DNA of 64,000 nucleotides from Typha latifolia (taxonomy: Eukaryota; Streptophyta; Magnoliopsida; Poales; Typhaceae). Every line of letters begins with the position of its first letter. Position 1 is the stretch's first letter. The DNA is taken from assembly GCA_019914945.1 (NCBI GenBank), contig CM034108.1:2490001-2554000 (forward strand). Reading direction: 5' to 3'. Shown here piece by piece: positions 9,968-23,159 of the stretch. Under the pieces are notes generated by a model. It was not told the origin of the DNA. It saw only the letters and a program-made list of their open reading frames with translations, and ran no database searches. The translations under genes were made by a program, and so were the position numbers.

Positions 9968-12900
9968 GTGAAAAAAATTATAAAAATTTATATGGTGACA
10001 GCCTCATAGGTCTAATGGTTTTAGTTCCACGTAAATCAGATGTTGGGATAAAAAGATATAAATAAAATAGTGAAGAAATGTCATAATTGGACACATTATT
10101 AATTATCCGACATTGCAGCGGTAGTTGAAAGATAACGCATGGCCAAGTGTGGTGGCGGACGGTCGTGAAGTAGGGTGGTTAGGAGGTTATGGTGATTTTG
10201 GCCGGAGCTATACTGTTACTCGACCAACTATTGCCGTTAAGAATGATTACTTTGCTCAGCACCAGACATCAGATATATATGCATACCGCAACCTACAGCT
10301 CCACTTCTTCCAAGTGGTTGTTAAGCCTTTTTCACGTAAGCTTGCTGAAATAATGAATTTTAGTGGTGAAGTTCGAGTTGCTGGTTGTTATTTGAGGATG
10401 TACTGATAGGAATGCATTGCATTCTAGTTAAACATAAAGGGCTGTTTGGTTTGGTTGGAAGTATTTGTTTTGTACTTTTGTAGATACTGCATATGTGAAC
10501 ATAGCTACAATTTTAAATAAACACCATTAGCAAATAGCTTTTAAATTTGTCATCACTAGTATAAAAAAAGAAGAAGTGCTATTGCTTCCTTTCAAAAAAG
10601 TAGAGCTTCCTTCCCTTCTCATTAAAGATGAGAAAATTGTGTTTAGACATTCACTTTAATTGAATGAATGTCAAAATGCAGCATATTAATATGCTTAGAT
10701 TTATGCATTGAGACTCTACGTAAAGAGATGCATCATTAAAATATGGTTACTTAAAATTATATGTTAATTTAGCATCTTTAAGAACATCACACCAAAGTAT
10801 AATATCCAAATATCCCATATAACTTACCCTTTCTCAACGAAAAAAAGTTTATTAAAGCTATTCAATAATTAAGTCTTTCGTTCTCACACTGCATCTCTTC
10901 TACGATCAGATAACTCTCTAAATGCAAGCATGCACGAACCAATGAGCGCTTCGGCAGAGTAGATTTTATTTGAAGCACCTTTATTCCCCAAAATATAGGA
11001 TGGTCCCCAGTTTATTCCGGTGTCTGTGAAGTAATTATATGTCATTGAGCTACTCATCCGAAGATAATAATGCTATCACAATTTGCTGCTAGTTGAGAGC
11101 TCCTTCTTTAGCTGTTCTCTAAGAACTCTTCTCATCAATTTGTTTGACGCAGTCCTAGGGAACTCTGGAACTACTTTGACAAAGCTCACCTAATAAGTAA
11201 ACAAGATTAGGAATCAAACTAGTAATCGTCTCAAGCAGAAACCAGCAAGAAATCTAGAATTATTTCAATAATAAAGTTGATCAGAAGGCGGCAGCAGTGG
11301 TGAGCTATAGGTTCTGAATCTAGTATTCCAAGTAGAGGTGATACCTTGAAGAGAGGATTCAGGTTGTTCTGGATGGCTTTTTGGAATTTTATTCTCAGCA
11401 TATTAGTGTCGAACTCCACCGATCTGTTCTTCAGTACTGCCAAGACAACCAGCTGCTCAGGTCCTCCAATACTAGATTTAATGCTAACAGCAGCTGTCTC
11501 TAGCACATTCTCATCGGCATTATTGCATACGCGTTCAATCTCCACCGAACTTGTCTGCTAGGACAGAAAATTAGATCAACTTACCGTTTTCAGAGTTGTG
11601 ATTCCTTTGGAAAACATGGAGAGTAAGAGGTAAAGGTGGTGTTATCACCTTGATGCCCCCCAGATTCATGGTATCATCTGCCCTACCATGTACTATGTAA
11701 TAACCACCAACAGTTCTTTGGATTATATCCCCATGCCTTCTGAGTTTCTGGTGGCAAGACAGACAGAATAATGAGAACCTCTCAGTCTAGACTATCTTCA
11801 GTGACAATTTTGTAGCCACAGAATAAATATTAGATCATCAATATAGCTGCACATTGTTTCAAGTAGTGAACAAGTAGAAGAATGGAAATTCCTTACGATT
11901 CCTCTGTAAGTTGGCATCCCATCAAAGTAGACATTTTTGTGATCAGCGTTGAGTAGTCGATCAGTTGCCCCCAGGTATATAGGAAATAGACCCATCTCTC
12001 CAACACAAGGTTGATCATTGGGCTTATAATGGAAGACACAAGCTTTCATTTGTTTGATGCAATATTTGTTCAACTAAGTAAAACTAAGAAGCAACTACTT
12101 ACAAAAGGAGTTCCACGTTCATCAAATATGACTAAGTCAGTTGACATGGTTGGAGTGCTAAATGCTCCGAAAGCTTGTGGCTGCACCAAGCTTCCCATAA
12201 TGTAGGAGGATGCAAGTTCCGTACCGCCACAGCATTCAATGATGGGTTTGTAGAAGGCTCGTGAAGAAAGCCATAGATCATCATCAACATCAGAAGCCTC
12301 TCCTGTCGAACCAAATAACCTGAAAGGATAATTCAGCAAAATTTCCTTCTATCAGATTGAGATGAAGCATCGTAATTAGGATACGTTTCAGAAGCCACCT
12401 GATCCTTGTCCAGTCGAGTCCTTCCATGCAATTGCTGCTTTTCCAAGTTTTCACTAGGCTTGGTACTGTTCCCAGCATTGTCACACCAGCATCCTAATCG
12501 AAGTTCCAGCGAATCATCCTTGCTTGTCAAGCTAAATGACAATAAATCATTGAAGTAATTGGAAATCTTTTAGTGCCATCACCTGGATAAATTTTCCAAA
12601 GCCACGTCCGAGAGGAGATCCATGATATAGTGCTAAAGTAGCACCATTTAGAAGACAACTGTACACCATACTGGGTCCCACAACCCAGCCCAAATTGGTT
12701 GGCCAGCATAAGATATCTCCTGGTTGAGTATCAGTATGTGCCCATGAATCGGTTGCAGATCTTATGGGAGAAAGTTGTGTCCATGGAATAGCTTTTGGAT
12801 CTCCTGTGAAGGAGCAAATAAATAAACAATAAATGAACCGAAATAGACAAAGTAGTGCAGATAAAAGAAAATGCAAGGATAAGAAAAGGCACCGGTTGTT

Positions 12901-15900
12901 CCGGAAGAAAACAATATGTTAGTCACATGCTCTACAGGTTGATAAACTGAAGCATAACTGTATGGCCTGCTAATGAAAAGCTTTTAGTACGGTGAAACAA
13001 TTACAAGCATTGTAAGATGTCATGGAGATATAATAAAATAATCAGAGACAAAATATGATGCATAAGATTAACCTATCAAAAATCATTGTTGTGTTCTCTT
13101 TAAATTTCCTTCTGGGTGCACAGAGAAGTATAGGTTCACGGTGGGTTCCGAGTTGGCAGAAGTGAGGGTCATTGTAACACATTGATTGGAAGAAATATTC
13201 AGCCAAATTGACTAGAAGGATCTTGTAAGATGACAAATAAGAATCTATACCCTATTGGAATTCATGCCAAAATAATAAGTCAAATGAAGATTACAAAGAA
13301 AAATAATGAAGATCAGCTTTAAAAAAATGCTTTAGAATGTCATATTGGTCATGCTAATTTTGGTGAATGCCAGTCTGTCTCTGTGAGATCTTTTTTCCAG
13401 GATATCCAAGATTAAATCAATATATCAGTTTCCCTAATAATTGTTGTTAGAATAGCACAATGATCCCAACTTAAATTAACAAGCAATTAGTACATCCCAG
13501 GAAAGAAATATCTTGATATTTTGACAAAATGATGGACCGAGTAAAGGATGGAAAACATATTGTGCTCACAATAGCAGGTTAGAAAAATCCGACACTAAAG
13601 AAAGCATTTGATAGGCCAGTTCAATGTTACAGAAACTTGAAGTGACAAAGTGCAACAGAAGTTGAGGCTACCTTTTAAGGCCAGCAGTGCGCGAGAGAAA
13701 ATCTTTCCAGGACAAATCATCATTTCTTAGTTGAACTCTCACATCCTTTCCCAGAGCAGGAATCACAATGGCTTTACATGAAGTTCCTGCTACCACACGA
13801 CTGAATAAAGAAACTGTTAGACTGACTTGCCATGTTCAGTAAGATAAATAATGTCATTCATCAGACAAAGCAAAGTGGAACAAGAAGAAAATATCTTATT
13901 TCAATAAAATTTTACTAGGTCTTCACAGGAAAAAAAAAAAACCTGTTGTGAATATTTATTTCAATAGTAATGACTTCTAAAACCTTATGTTTAACAGCTT
14001 AATTTGATTTGTCAATTCCCACTTAGATTTGTTTATTTCTTTTTCTTCTCTAGAAAGAGTGAAATAATGTAAGATGATATATTCTTTACTTCCTGCATTA
14101 AGTTTGAAATTGATAATAGTATGCAATGATAGTAGATATGCATAGATTAGTTCAATAAAGTGAAGTAACATTACCTGTAAAGAAGAAACTTTCTCCCTCC
14201 TCTGATAATGTAATCCTGAAATGTTAAAACTTATATTATATAAGGAATTATGAATAATAAGAATACTATAACTATTATTACACAATTACCAATAATTATG
14301 TTACAAAAGCTAAAATGATTATAAAATCTAATATGGATCTTGGATTCTAATAATTATGTTATAAAAGCTAAGATGAATATAGCAGATATGCTTGCGAATA
14401 ACATTATACTTGTTACATTATACAAAAGATTCTTTTGACTTCTTTGGAAGTAACACAAAGATGTTTATAGTGAACAAGAATTTTGTGAAATCTTTGTTTA
14501 AAAAATAATAGTTGAGACTTCACCTGAGTAAATATCCCTTTCGCTTTAGAAACCTTCATGCGAGAACCAATTTCTTTTGCTGCAAAGCTGTCAGCTATCG
14601 ATACAACAACATATCCAGCAAGGATGATTGCCAAGTATACGATAACTGCAGTGCATGTCATTGGCATATCTATGGCAATTGCATCTCCCTTTGTAAACAT
14701 TGTATCAAGTGCATTCGCAACTAGCCTGGAAATCATACACAGTGAATGATCCTCTATAATCCACTGCAAGGAACATAAAATAGGACAACAGACAACGCAT
14801 GTGAAATATCATGCTTTATGTCCTGAACTAATAATAATGCTATTTCTGATTTGGTACCAAATAGTGAGATAAAAGATGGAATAATACATACATCACCTGA
14901 TTACGTAACTCCCTTAGCGACATATAATTTATTGGCGAATTATCAAAACCCTCATCCCTCCATACAATAGCTACACTGTCATCTGTTTTATTTTGAAACT
15001 GCACTGGTAACAGACAGCATTCAGCAATATTTAACATTGCACCCTCGAACCATGTTCCACCATCCTTTTGTTAGTCTGAGGTATCAAGAATAGAATTTGC
15101 ATCTTGCTGAAACTGGACAGAGATCTCTTTCACAACAATTGGCCAATACATCTGGGGAAGTTGCCAAAAATCATCACAACAGGTAGTAAATAGAAAAAGA
15201 ATAATAATTTGAGGCCACTTGTGTATAGAAAGTCACCTCTGGATGCTGCGCCGAGAACCTCTGGAATAGACTAAAGCTTGTAATTGGGTCTTGATACAAT
15301 GATCCTAAAAGCTTCGGTCCATAAATTTCCATCAACCTCCCGAGATTCGTTTGTTTAGAAAGTGTCCTGCAATCATTCCATTAATGTAGATGTTGTCTTG
15401 CTACTAACATATGATTTTATTTAATAATACACTATATCTAGAGCCAAAAGCAATTTCAGGATAGGAAATCACCTATGGAAATTTAGGAATTTTTTTGCCC
15501 ATCTATTTACATATATTTATTGAGTTTGGATAGAAGATTTAGATACAGCCAGTTAGATTTTTTTTAAAAAGAAAATCTCTAGCCAATCCAGAAATCAACT
15601 TGTAGCTTGTATACGGCCACAACTGTAATCTTAACAATGAATTAATGATAGTTCAAAAACATGAACACATATATTACATGACAGAGGTCCAAATTTCTAA
15701 TTGCGGATGTATAACCTCCATGGAAAATATATTTCCTTTCAGCTCCACTATTCAAGCAAGGAGGGCTAGCATGTAGCCCTCAACTTCCCAAGAAACGTTT
15801 CAAAGCTCAGGATAACTTAACCATTATCTGTACCAATTATCAACCAAATTACTAAAATACCATTGTAATTTAATCTCACCTCAAAAAAGTACACATTTTT

Positions 15901-16011
15901 TTAGAGATTTTTGCTTTAAAAAATAGATAAATGATAAGACAAATTCTTCATTCATATGCAAAACACAGAGTATTTTAAGGAAACTCTTCCTTATAAAGTG
16001 AGACTGTGTAT

Positions 16012-16016
16012 AAGAG
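16012..16016. repeat. Target-site duplication of the Copia element, left
   Basis: AAGAG precedes the 5' LTR and recurs at 25617-25621 after the 3' LTR. Removing the insert restores GTATAAGAGAATATGTG, which matches the uninterrupted copy A sequence near 6550 apart from one base. Confidence 0.95.
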
Positions 16017-16147
16017 TGTTAGATTTTTAATTGTTGGCAATTATGTACAAAATATTCTAAGTGTATTTTTACATGTATATGAGGTTTACTCAAGTCTAGA
16101 ATATCTCTGGTGTGTAGAATTGCAAGATCATTGGAGAAAAGCCGTCG

Positions 16148-16394
16148 CGTTCACACCGCGTTCACAAACGCGTTCGAACGCGAAATCTGCATTCACACAG
16201 ACCGAGAGCAGCGTTCACAAACACGTTCGAACGCAGGCACTGCGTTCACACAGACCGAGAGCAGCATTCACAAACGCGTTCGAACACAACCTGAAGAATT
16301 CAAGCTGTTGCGTTCGAACGCACTTGGGCCCGTTCGAACGCACCTGAGATCAAGTCAGGCTGTTCGAACGCACACGGGCCGCGTTCGAACGCAC
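16148..16394. repeat. GTTCGAAC palindrome array in the 5' LTR
   Basis: Seven TTCGAA cores, most within the 8-bp palindrome GTTCGAAC, some extended to the 14-bp perfect palindrome CGCGTTCGAACGCG. The first part is organised in 53-bp units (CGTTCACACAGACCGAG, then CGTTCACAAACGCGTTCG); the second in shorter spacers (ACTTGGGCC, ACCTGAGATCAAGTCAGG). The whole stretch is CpG-rich against an AT-rich surround. Confidence 0.95.
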
Positions 16395-16467
16395 CTATGA
16401 AGTTTGCAATTTATTAGATTTTCGTGAGTACGAATACTTCTTGGATTTGGCTCTATCTTAGAGATCA

Positions 16468-16474
16468 TATATAA
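16468..16474 (+). promoter_or_regulatory. Putative TATA box of the 5' LTR promoter
   Basis: TATATAAGG downstream of the palindrome array, in the position expected for the U3/R boundary. Absent from the 3' LTR owing to a 201-bp gap. Confidence 0.55.
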
Positions 16475-16940
16475 GGATAGTGTTGCCCTAACTTGAGTGT
16501 GTTGAAGAAGATTACTCAAGGAGACTTTTTGGAGGCTACATCGGTTCTTCAACTAACAAGGTTCCTCTCATCTACAAATCTTAATCTTTCGTCTTAAGGG
16601 CTATCTAGACGAAAGATCAATCTCGAGAGTTACTGAGATTGGACTTCAATCACGAGAAGCAGTGAATCGTGGGTTCTAGCGAGAAAGACTGAGAGGAACA
16701 AAGTCGTTTGGATCGACAGGTTGTTTTGTGAGTCAGTCTTGTAACTGCTACTATTCTAGTGATTGGTTTTGATCCGAGTTTGGATCCGTGGTTTTTTTCT
16801 GTTTGGGTTTTTCCACGTTAAAATCTTGGCGTTCATCTCTACTTTCGTTCTTAATATTTCTACGGACTTTTACTTAAGCGAACGAGTGATATCATTGCCT
16901 AGTATTTAGATACATACTTGTGTCTATGGGTTTTTTTAAT

Positions 16941-16952
16941 TGGTATCAGAGC
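16941..16952 (+). other. Primer binding site (initiator tRNA-Met)
   Basis: TGGTATCAGAGC lies two bases after the 5' LTR and is the standard complement to the 3' end of plant initiator tRNA-Met used by Copia elements to prime minus-strand synthesis. Confidence 0.95.
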
Positions 16953-16987
16953 GGGTTCTCTCACTCTTTGAGAGAGATCAGATAGGC

Positions 16988-18532
16988 ATGGATTTTCATA
17001 GAGATGGACCCTCATCTATTAGACCTCCTATTCTAGATGGATCAAATTATAAATATTGGAAAGCTAGGATGAGAGCTTATTTGAAGTCTATAGATGAGCG
17101 AGTATGGATGGCCATTGTGAACGGTTGGAGTCCACCAATGTACATGATGAATGATAAGTTTGTTGAGAAACCGATAGAGTCATGGGATAAGACAGATTAT
17201 GAAAAAGTTGGCTGGAATAGCAAAGCAATAAATGCAATTTTTAGTTGTGTTTCCTCGGAAGAATTTAGAAGAATTTCTACTTGTGAAATAGCAAAAGAAG
17301 CCTGGATGATCTTAGAAACAACTCATGAAGGAACTATGGCTGTAAAACTTTCGAAACTTCAGAGGTTGACTACTAGTTTTGAAACCCTACGTATGGAGGA
17401 GAATGAGACATTTAATGAGTTCTATGCAAAGTGAGTGATATAGTCAACTCCGGTTTCAACTAGGAGAGAAAATTCCCAAAAAACGAATTGTCCGTAAGAT
17501 TCTTAGGTCTCTTCCGAAAGGTTTCGGGCGAAAGTTACGGCTATTGAGGAAAGTAAAGATATCGACTCTATGAAAGTTGAACAATTGGTAGGAAATCTTC
17601 AAACATTTGAGTCCAGTCATTCAAAACCGAGGAAGTCCAAAGGGATGGCTCTATCCACTGTTGAACAAAATTTAGAGGAGTCTGATGATGAAGGTGATTT
17701 AGATGTTGAGATGTTGGCTATGTTTGTCAAAAAGTTTAATAAATTTTTTCGGAAGCCAAACAAGTTGAATGCTGAAAAATTTGAAAAAAACAAAATTTTT
17801 GTGAAAAAGAAGAATACTGTAAGTTCGAATACAGGTGCTAGCAACAACAATGTCAAACAAAAAAATAAGAATTATGAGAATAAAGTTCAATGTTTTGAAT
17901 GTTCTGATTTTGGACACATCGCACAAGAATACCCTAATCGTCTTAAGAGAAAGGGTAAAGCTATGAAAGTTACTTGGGATGATTCAGATGAATCTAATGA
18001 TGATTCTGAAAAAGACGAAGAAAACTTTGTAGCCTTTGCCTCTTCTCTACTTAATATTGACTCTATTGTTGATTCTGATAGTACAGATGATTTTGATATG
18101 CTACCAGCTGAGGAAGATGAATCTGAAATTCAAAAGGCATATAATGACTTGTACCTGGAGTCATTTAAACTCAAGAAAAGCAATCTTAGACTACTTCAAC
18201 GACTCAAGGTAATTGAACCGAAAAGAATTCAATTTGAGGAGAAGTACAAATTGGAGCTTGAACGTGTCAAAAACCTTTCTGAACAACTTGACAATGCGAA
18301 AAATAAAATGAAGGCTGATGAAATTGAACTAGAGCGATTGCATAAAGAAGTTACATTTCTAAAAGGGAAGAACAAATTGGACGAGATACTAAAAGCTCAG
18401 ATCTCTGAAAAAGACAGGTATGGTGTTGGATACATTGGTAATTCAAATAATAATAAAACTGTTTTTGTTTCTGCAGGTATACAAAAGGAAGAATACCTGA
18501 AGCCATCAACCGCATTTACAAAGAAATCCTAG
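16988..18532 (+). pseudogene. Copia gag (frameshifted)
   Basis: Starts at ATG 16988 with MDFHRDGPSS, then an N-terminal gag region (LDGSNYKYWKARMRAYL, typical of the UBN2/DUF4219 type), broken by a frameshift at about 17430 and another at about 17530. Resumes at 17570 and runs to a stop at 18530-18532, with acidic and Lys/Glu-rich, coiled-coil-like stretches. A zinc knuckle near 17890 reads CFECSDFGHIAQEY, so the last Cys of CX2CX4HX4C is replaced by Tyr. A second knuckle, CYHCGILGHIRPHC, lies just downstream at about 18650 and is complete. Confidence 0.85.
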
Positions 18533-21500
18533 ATGAATGCTTCTAAATTGAAGTTGAATCTACAAACTAGTGAAACTTCGACGGTACCAAAGGTAAACTC
18601 TAGTCACACTCCTCGACAAAAGGTGAGTAGAAAAAGGTTTGCTCCGACATGCTATCATTGCGGCATTCTAGGGCATATTCGACCTCATTGCAATTTTTTG
18701 CAAAAACCTAGAAATGCTTTCATTTATGGTATGAAAACAAAGGCCATATGGGTCAAGAAAAGTGATTTAAGATGTTATGTTGTGTATACAGCCTTGAAAG
18801 CTTTAAATTCTGATTTGTGGTATTTAGACAGTGGCTGTTCAAGACATATGTCGGGTGACAAGTTGTTATTTTCTAATTTTGAAAAACATGAAAGGGGAGT
18901 TGTGACATTCGGAGATGGTAATTCATCAAAGGTAATAGGTAAAGGAAAGGTAAGTATTCCAGGGATTCCTAGTCTCGAAAATGTTCTTTATGTTAAGGGC
19001 TTGAAAGCAAATCTACTAAGCATCAGTCAATTTTGTAATGAAGATTATGAGGTAAAATTCTCCAAAAATGATTGTACTATTCTAGATCATGAGGGTAATG
19101 TTGTATGTTATGGATCTAGAATATCTGATAATTGCTATATTGTTGAAACTTCACATAAATTGAAATGTAACAGTGCCTCTTTCGACATTGCAGATCTTTA
19201 GCATCAACGTCTTGGACATATGAATCACAAGGAATTATTTACTCTATCCAAACATGAAGTGGTAAGAGGAATACCTAAGATGAAAGAAATGTCAAAAAGA
19301 GTGTGGTTCGTGTCAAATTGGAAAACAAATTCGAATCTCACACAACAAGGTAAATTCAGCTATCACCAACCGTGTGCTTCAATTAGTTCACATGGACTTG
19401 ATGGGTCCAATAAAAACTGAAAGTCTTGGAGGTAAACGCTATATATTCTTAATGGTCGATGATTACTCTAGATATACCTGGGTTGTCTTTCTACGTGAGA
19501 AGTCTGAAACCTTTGAAGTTTTTAAATCACTATGCTTAAAATTGCAGAATGAAAAATCTACAACCCTAATTATGATTCGTTCTGATCATGGTAGAGAATT
19601 TGAAAATAAAAATTTTTCTGTATTTTGTGATTCTCTTGGTATTCAACATGAGTTTTCAGCTCCTATAACTCCACAACAGAACGGGATTGTTGAAAGAAAA
19701 AACCGAGTTGTGTAGGAAATGGCTAGGGTTATGCTTCACGCTAAAAAGGTTACTCAAAGGTTTTGGGCAGAGGCGGTCAATACATCGGTACACGTGATAA
19801 ATCGTGTTTATCTCAGACCAGGTACAAAAATGACTGCTTATGAAATATGGAAAGGTAAGAAACCTAGTGTTAAATATTTTCGTGTTTTTGGTAGTAAATG
19901 TTATATGTTGCGTGATCGAGAATATTTGACTAAATTTGACACTAGAAGTAGCGAAGGCATCTTCTTGGGGTATTCGAATAATAGTAGAGCTTACAGAGTA
20001 TTTAATCTTGACACTTCTACTGTTATGGAATCTGCTAATGTTATGATAGATGAATCCACGACTGACTTAACTGAAGTTACTCCTATTTCTGTTTCTGCAG
20101 ATACAAATTACGAAGAAATAGGAAAGGAGCTTGATCTGGAAATTGAGAATCAGAACGAGGACAAAGTTGAAATGAACAAAAATGACTGCAACATACCGGA
20201 ACCATCTGCTAGAGTGAAATCAAATCATCCACTGTCACAAGTGATCGGAGACGTGAATGAACCAATTAAGACAATACGACAAATCCAAAGTGAGGTATTA
20301 TTTGCTCTTGTTGCTAGATTAGAGTCTATTCGTATACTGCTTGCCATTGCTTGTCATTTAAAATTTAAATTGTTTCAAATGGATATTAAAAGTGCCTTCT
20401 TGAATGGTATCCTGAATGAAGAAGTTTATGTGGAACAACCTAAGGGTTTCGAAGATCAAAAATTTCCTTCTCATATTTTTAAATTGAAAAAGGTTCTTTA
20501 CGGGCTAAAACAAGCTCCAAGAGCTTGGTATGAGAAGTTGACCTCTTCTTTAGTGGATGGCTGGGTTCACTCGAGGGGGGAGTGGACAAGACATTGTTCA
20601 TTAGACGTGAAAACAAGAGCTTAGTTGTGGTACAAATATATGTGGATGACATTGTTTTCGGGGCGACGAGTCAATTATTAGCTAAGGAGTTTGCTGATCT
20701 CATGCACAGTCATTTTGAGATGAGTATGATGGGTGAATTGAAGTTCTTTTTAGGGCTTCAAATTACTCAATTGGAGAGAGGGATTTTTATCGCTCAAACC
20801 AAGTATGCTAAGGATCTTGTGACTAAATTTGGTTTAAAAAATACAAAACATGCTAGAACTCCAATGAGTACAACTACCAAACTAGGTAAGGACATGTCAG
20901 GAAAAAATGTTGATCAGACAGTGTATAGGAGCATGATTGGTAGCCTTTTGTACTTAACGGCTAGTAGACCTGACATTGCATTTAGTGTCGGTGTGTGTGC
21001 TAGGTTTCAGTCTGAACCTAAGGAGTCACATTTGTTTGCTGTGAAACGTATCATAAAATATGTCAATGGCACAGTTGATTTAGGTATCTGGTTTACGTAT
21101 GACTCGGGTGCTATCATATCGGGATACATGGATTCGATTGGCGGAGTTCATGTGATGATAGAAAAAGTACTTCGTGGATGTTTTTATGTTGGAAACAATC
21201 TGTTTGCTTGGCACGAAAGAAACAAAACTCGATATCTTTATCTACCGCAAAGGCCGAGTACATTGCGGCGGGGAGTTATTGTTCTCAGTTACTATGGATG
21301 AAACAGATGGTCAAGGATTATGGCATTGAACAAGATACTATGGTGCTTTATTGTGACAACATGAGTGCTATTAATATATCGTAGAATCCTGTTCAACACT
21401 CGCGTACAAAACATACTGATATCCGACATCATTTTATACGCGAGTTAGTTGAAGACAAAACAATAGCACTAGAACATGTTGAGACGGAGAAACAGTTGGG

Positions 21501-21579
21501 TGATTTGTTTACAAAACCTTTGGATTTACAGAGATTTGAGTATCTTCGTACTTCTTTAAGGATTTGTGCTTTGGACTGA
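18533..21579 (+). pseudogene. Copia pol: protease, integrase, reverse transcriptase, RNase H (broken)
   Basis: Protease motif WYLDSGCSRHMSG near 18820. A TAG at 19199 replaces the Trp of the LWHxRLGH pre-integrase motif. Integrase core shows DLMGP, SDHGREF and the catalytic Glu in NGIVERKN, with a TAG at 19713 and a frame disruption near 19300-19400. Reverse transcriptase lacks its N-terminal part: the frame jumps near 20290 from linker sequence to VARLESIRILL. QMDIKSAFLNG and YVDDIVFG are present, with a frame break near 20570. RNase H retains LSTAKAEYIAA and LYCDNMSA in another frame, has a stop at 21382, and ends at 21577-21579 after [15 protein letters not shown]. Several independent lesions make it non-functional. 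Confidence 0.92.
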
Positions 21580-23159
21580 TTTTATTGGGATTTGAGTTCT
21601 TTTTAGTTTGCGAGTTTCTTATCGTTTCGTTTTTTTTTTGTTTTCTTTTACTCTGAAACTTTCTTTGGTTTTAGTTTCAGATTTGTCGAGAGTTTTTGTC
21701 ATTAAAAAATAAAAATAAAAATAAAAAAATGATGCACTTCTAGATTCAATAATATACTCTTGACATAAAAATATGATTTTTCTTTTGATTATGAGTTATT
21801 ATAGTCAATTTTGTCATCTTGTAGTATATTGTTTCAATTTTAATTTTGTCACTCCCTCGACTTCAATAATTATAAATGTTTAATGCACTCATAACGTATG
21901 TGTATTCTTGTGTGAGCATGATATCATGAATATTTTTTTAAATAGCTCTCTATTAACTTTGATTTGCACAGTTTGACCTCATGCTTAGTTATCAAATATA
22001 TTTTTATAAAAGATCAATGAAAAGGGCTACAATGAGTTAGTGTGAAAGCCGTCTTGTTTCGAGTTCAGTTTGACTCAGTACATTATTTGCAAATTAAAAA
22101 AAATGATATATGTGAATTTTCTTCTTGCACATCGTTTGATTTGTACTACAAGAAAAGGGCTACCTACTCATGTGTGAAAGCCATCATTACACATATATGT
22201 TTCAGTAAAAAAAAAATATACAGGAAAAATTCCTGTTGTGTTATGGAGAATAAGTCGAAAAGTGCAAAATTTCCATACTAAGTCGGTTTGACTACTGTGT
22301 TGCATCATTGTTTATATAGTAAAGTTTGTTTAAGAAGATTGGTTCATGTTATTAATGCTCATCTTGCATATGCATATCGTTATGATCAATAAAAATTAAT
22401 ATAATTTTGAGTGATGCATTCGAATTGATTATAATATGCTTTTGATGATTTGATTGATCTTGTATGACTTATTTCATTTGATTGTCATATTCTATGTCTT
22501 GAATATATTTTGGAATTCTAGAAGTGCATCTCCAAAATGATTTTTAACTTGTTTTTAGTTTTAAAAATAAAAAATAAAAAATAAAAATATATATATATAA
22601 TAAAAAAAAGGGCGTTCGAACGAGGATTCTTGAGTTCGAACGCGGCGCGTTCGAACGCGCGGACAGGTGCGTTCGAACGCACTCGTGGGTTTTTTAAATA
22701 CTGCGTTCGAACCCAAGGGTTTCATCTTCCATTTTCAAAACCCTAAAAACCGTTCATTTTCCCCTTCTTAAATCCTCAAGATCTTGGTGTTTTTCATCGA
22801 ATTTTTCACTATAAATCCTTTTTGGGGGTAGATCTCCTCCGGATCTAGCATCTTTCGGCCGAATTTTTGAGTTTTTCTTCACTTTTGCAAGGTATGATCA
22901 TCAATCATTTTCCTATTTTCTTTATTCAATAAAGTTGCTTGATCTTGATTGATTTTGTGCGTTTTCACGTTTTGATCACGTTAATGTTAACATCTTGATG
23001 TTTCTTGTGAGATTGAACGTGATATCTTTGCGTTTTCAAGAGAAAGATGGGTTTCATTTAGGGCCTCATGGTTTCTAAAAGTTTTTTGGAATTCTTGCTA
23101 TTTTTCTTTGTTTTGCTTTGGGCATGTATTGAATCTTGCTACTTGTTTCTATCTCAAGA
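21580..23159 (+). other. Non-coding stretch between pol and the extra ORF
   Basis: AT-rich internal retroelement sequence with A-runs near 21700 and 22560-22600. It ends with a CpG-rich patch of GTTCGAAC palindromes (22612-22712) and a GC-moderate leader before the ATG at 23160. This leader contains a possible acceptor (TTTTCTTCACTTTTGCAAG, about 22890), so the extra ORF could be expressed from a spliced RNA. No convincing frame is seen here. Confidence 0.5.
22612..22712. repeat. Internal cluster of GTTCGAAC palindromes upstream of the extra ORF
   Basis: Five TTCGAA cores in about 100 bp, including GGCGCGTTCGAACGCGCGG, of the same kind as in the LTRs but with different spacers (GAGGATTCTTGA, GGACAGGT, ACTCGTGGG). 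It sits about 450 bp before the extra ORF's start codon. Confidence 0.95.

Larger units (their letters stand above)
16017..16938 (+). repeat. 5' LTR of the Copia element
   Basis: Begins TGTTAG and ends in TTTTTTTA, where the 3' LTR ends in CA. Contains about two and a half copies of a 53-bp tandem repeat (16148-16290), seven TTCGAA cores up to 16391, and a TATA box TATATAA at 16468-16474. The stretch 16395-16595, including the TATA box, has no counterpart in the 3' LTR. Confidence 0.92.

Noticed and set aside
10125..10406. 93-codon frame ending in the duplicated gene tail
   Set aside because: Joins unrelated spacer sequence to the duplicated tail; in copy A the same tail is read in a different frame after a splice acceptor.
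16461..16480. Heat-shock elements in the LTR, as in ONSEN-type Copia
   Set aside because: The repeated core is TTCGAA without the two-base gap required in nTTCnnGAAn, so heat-shock factor binding is not supported.
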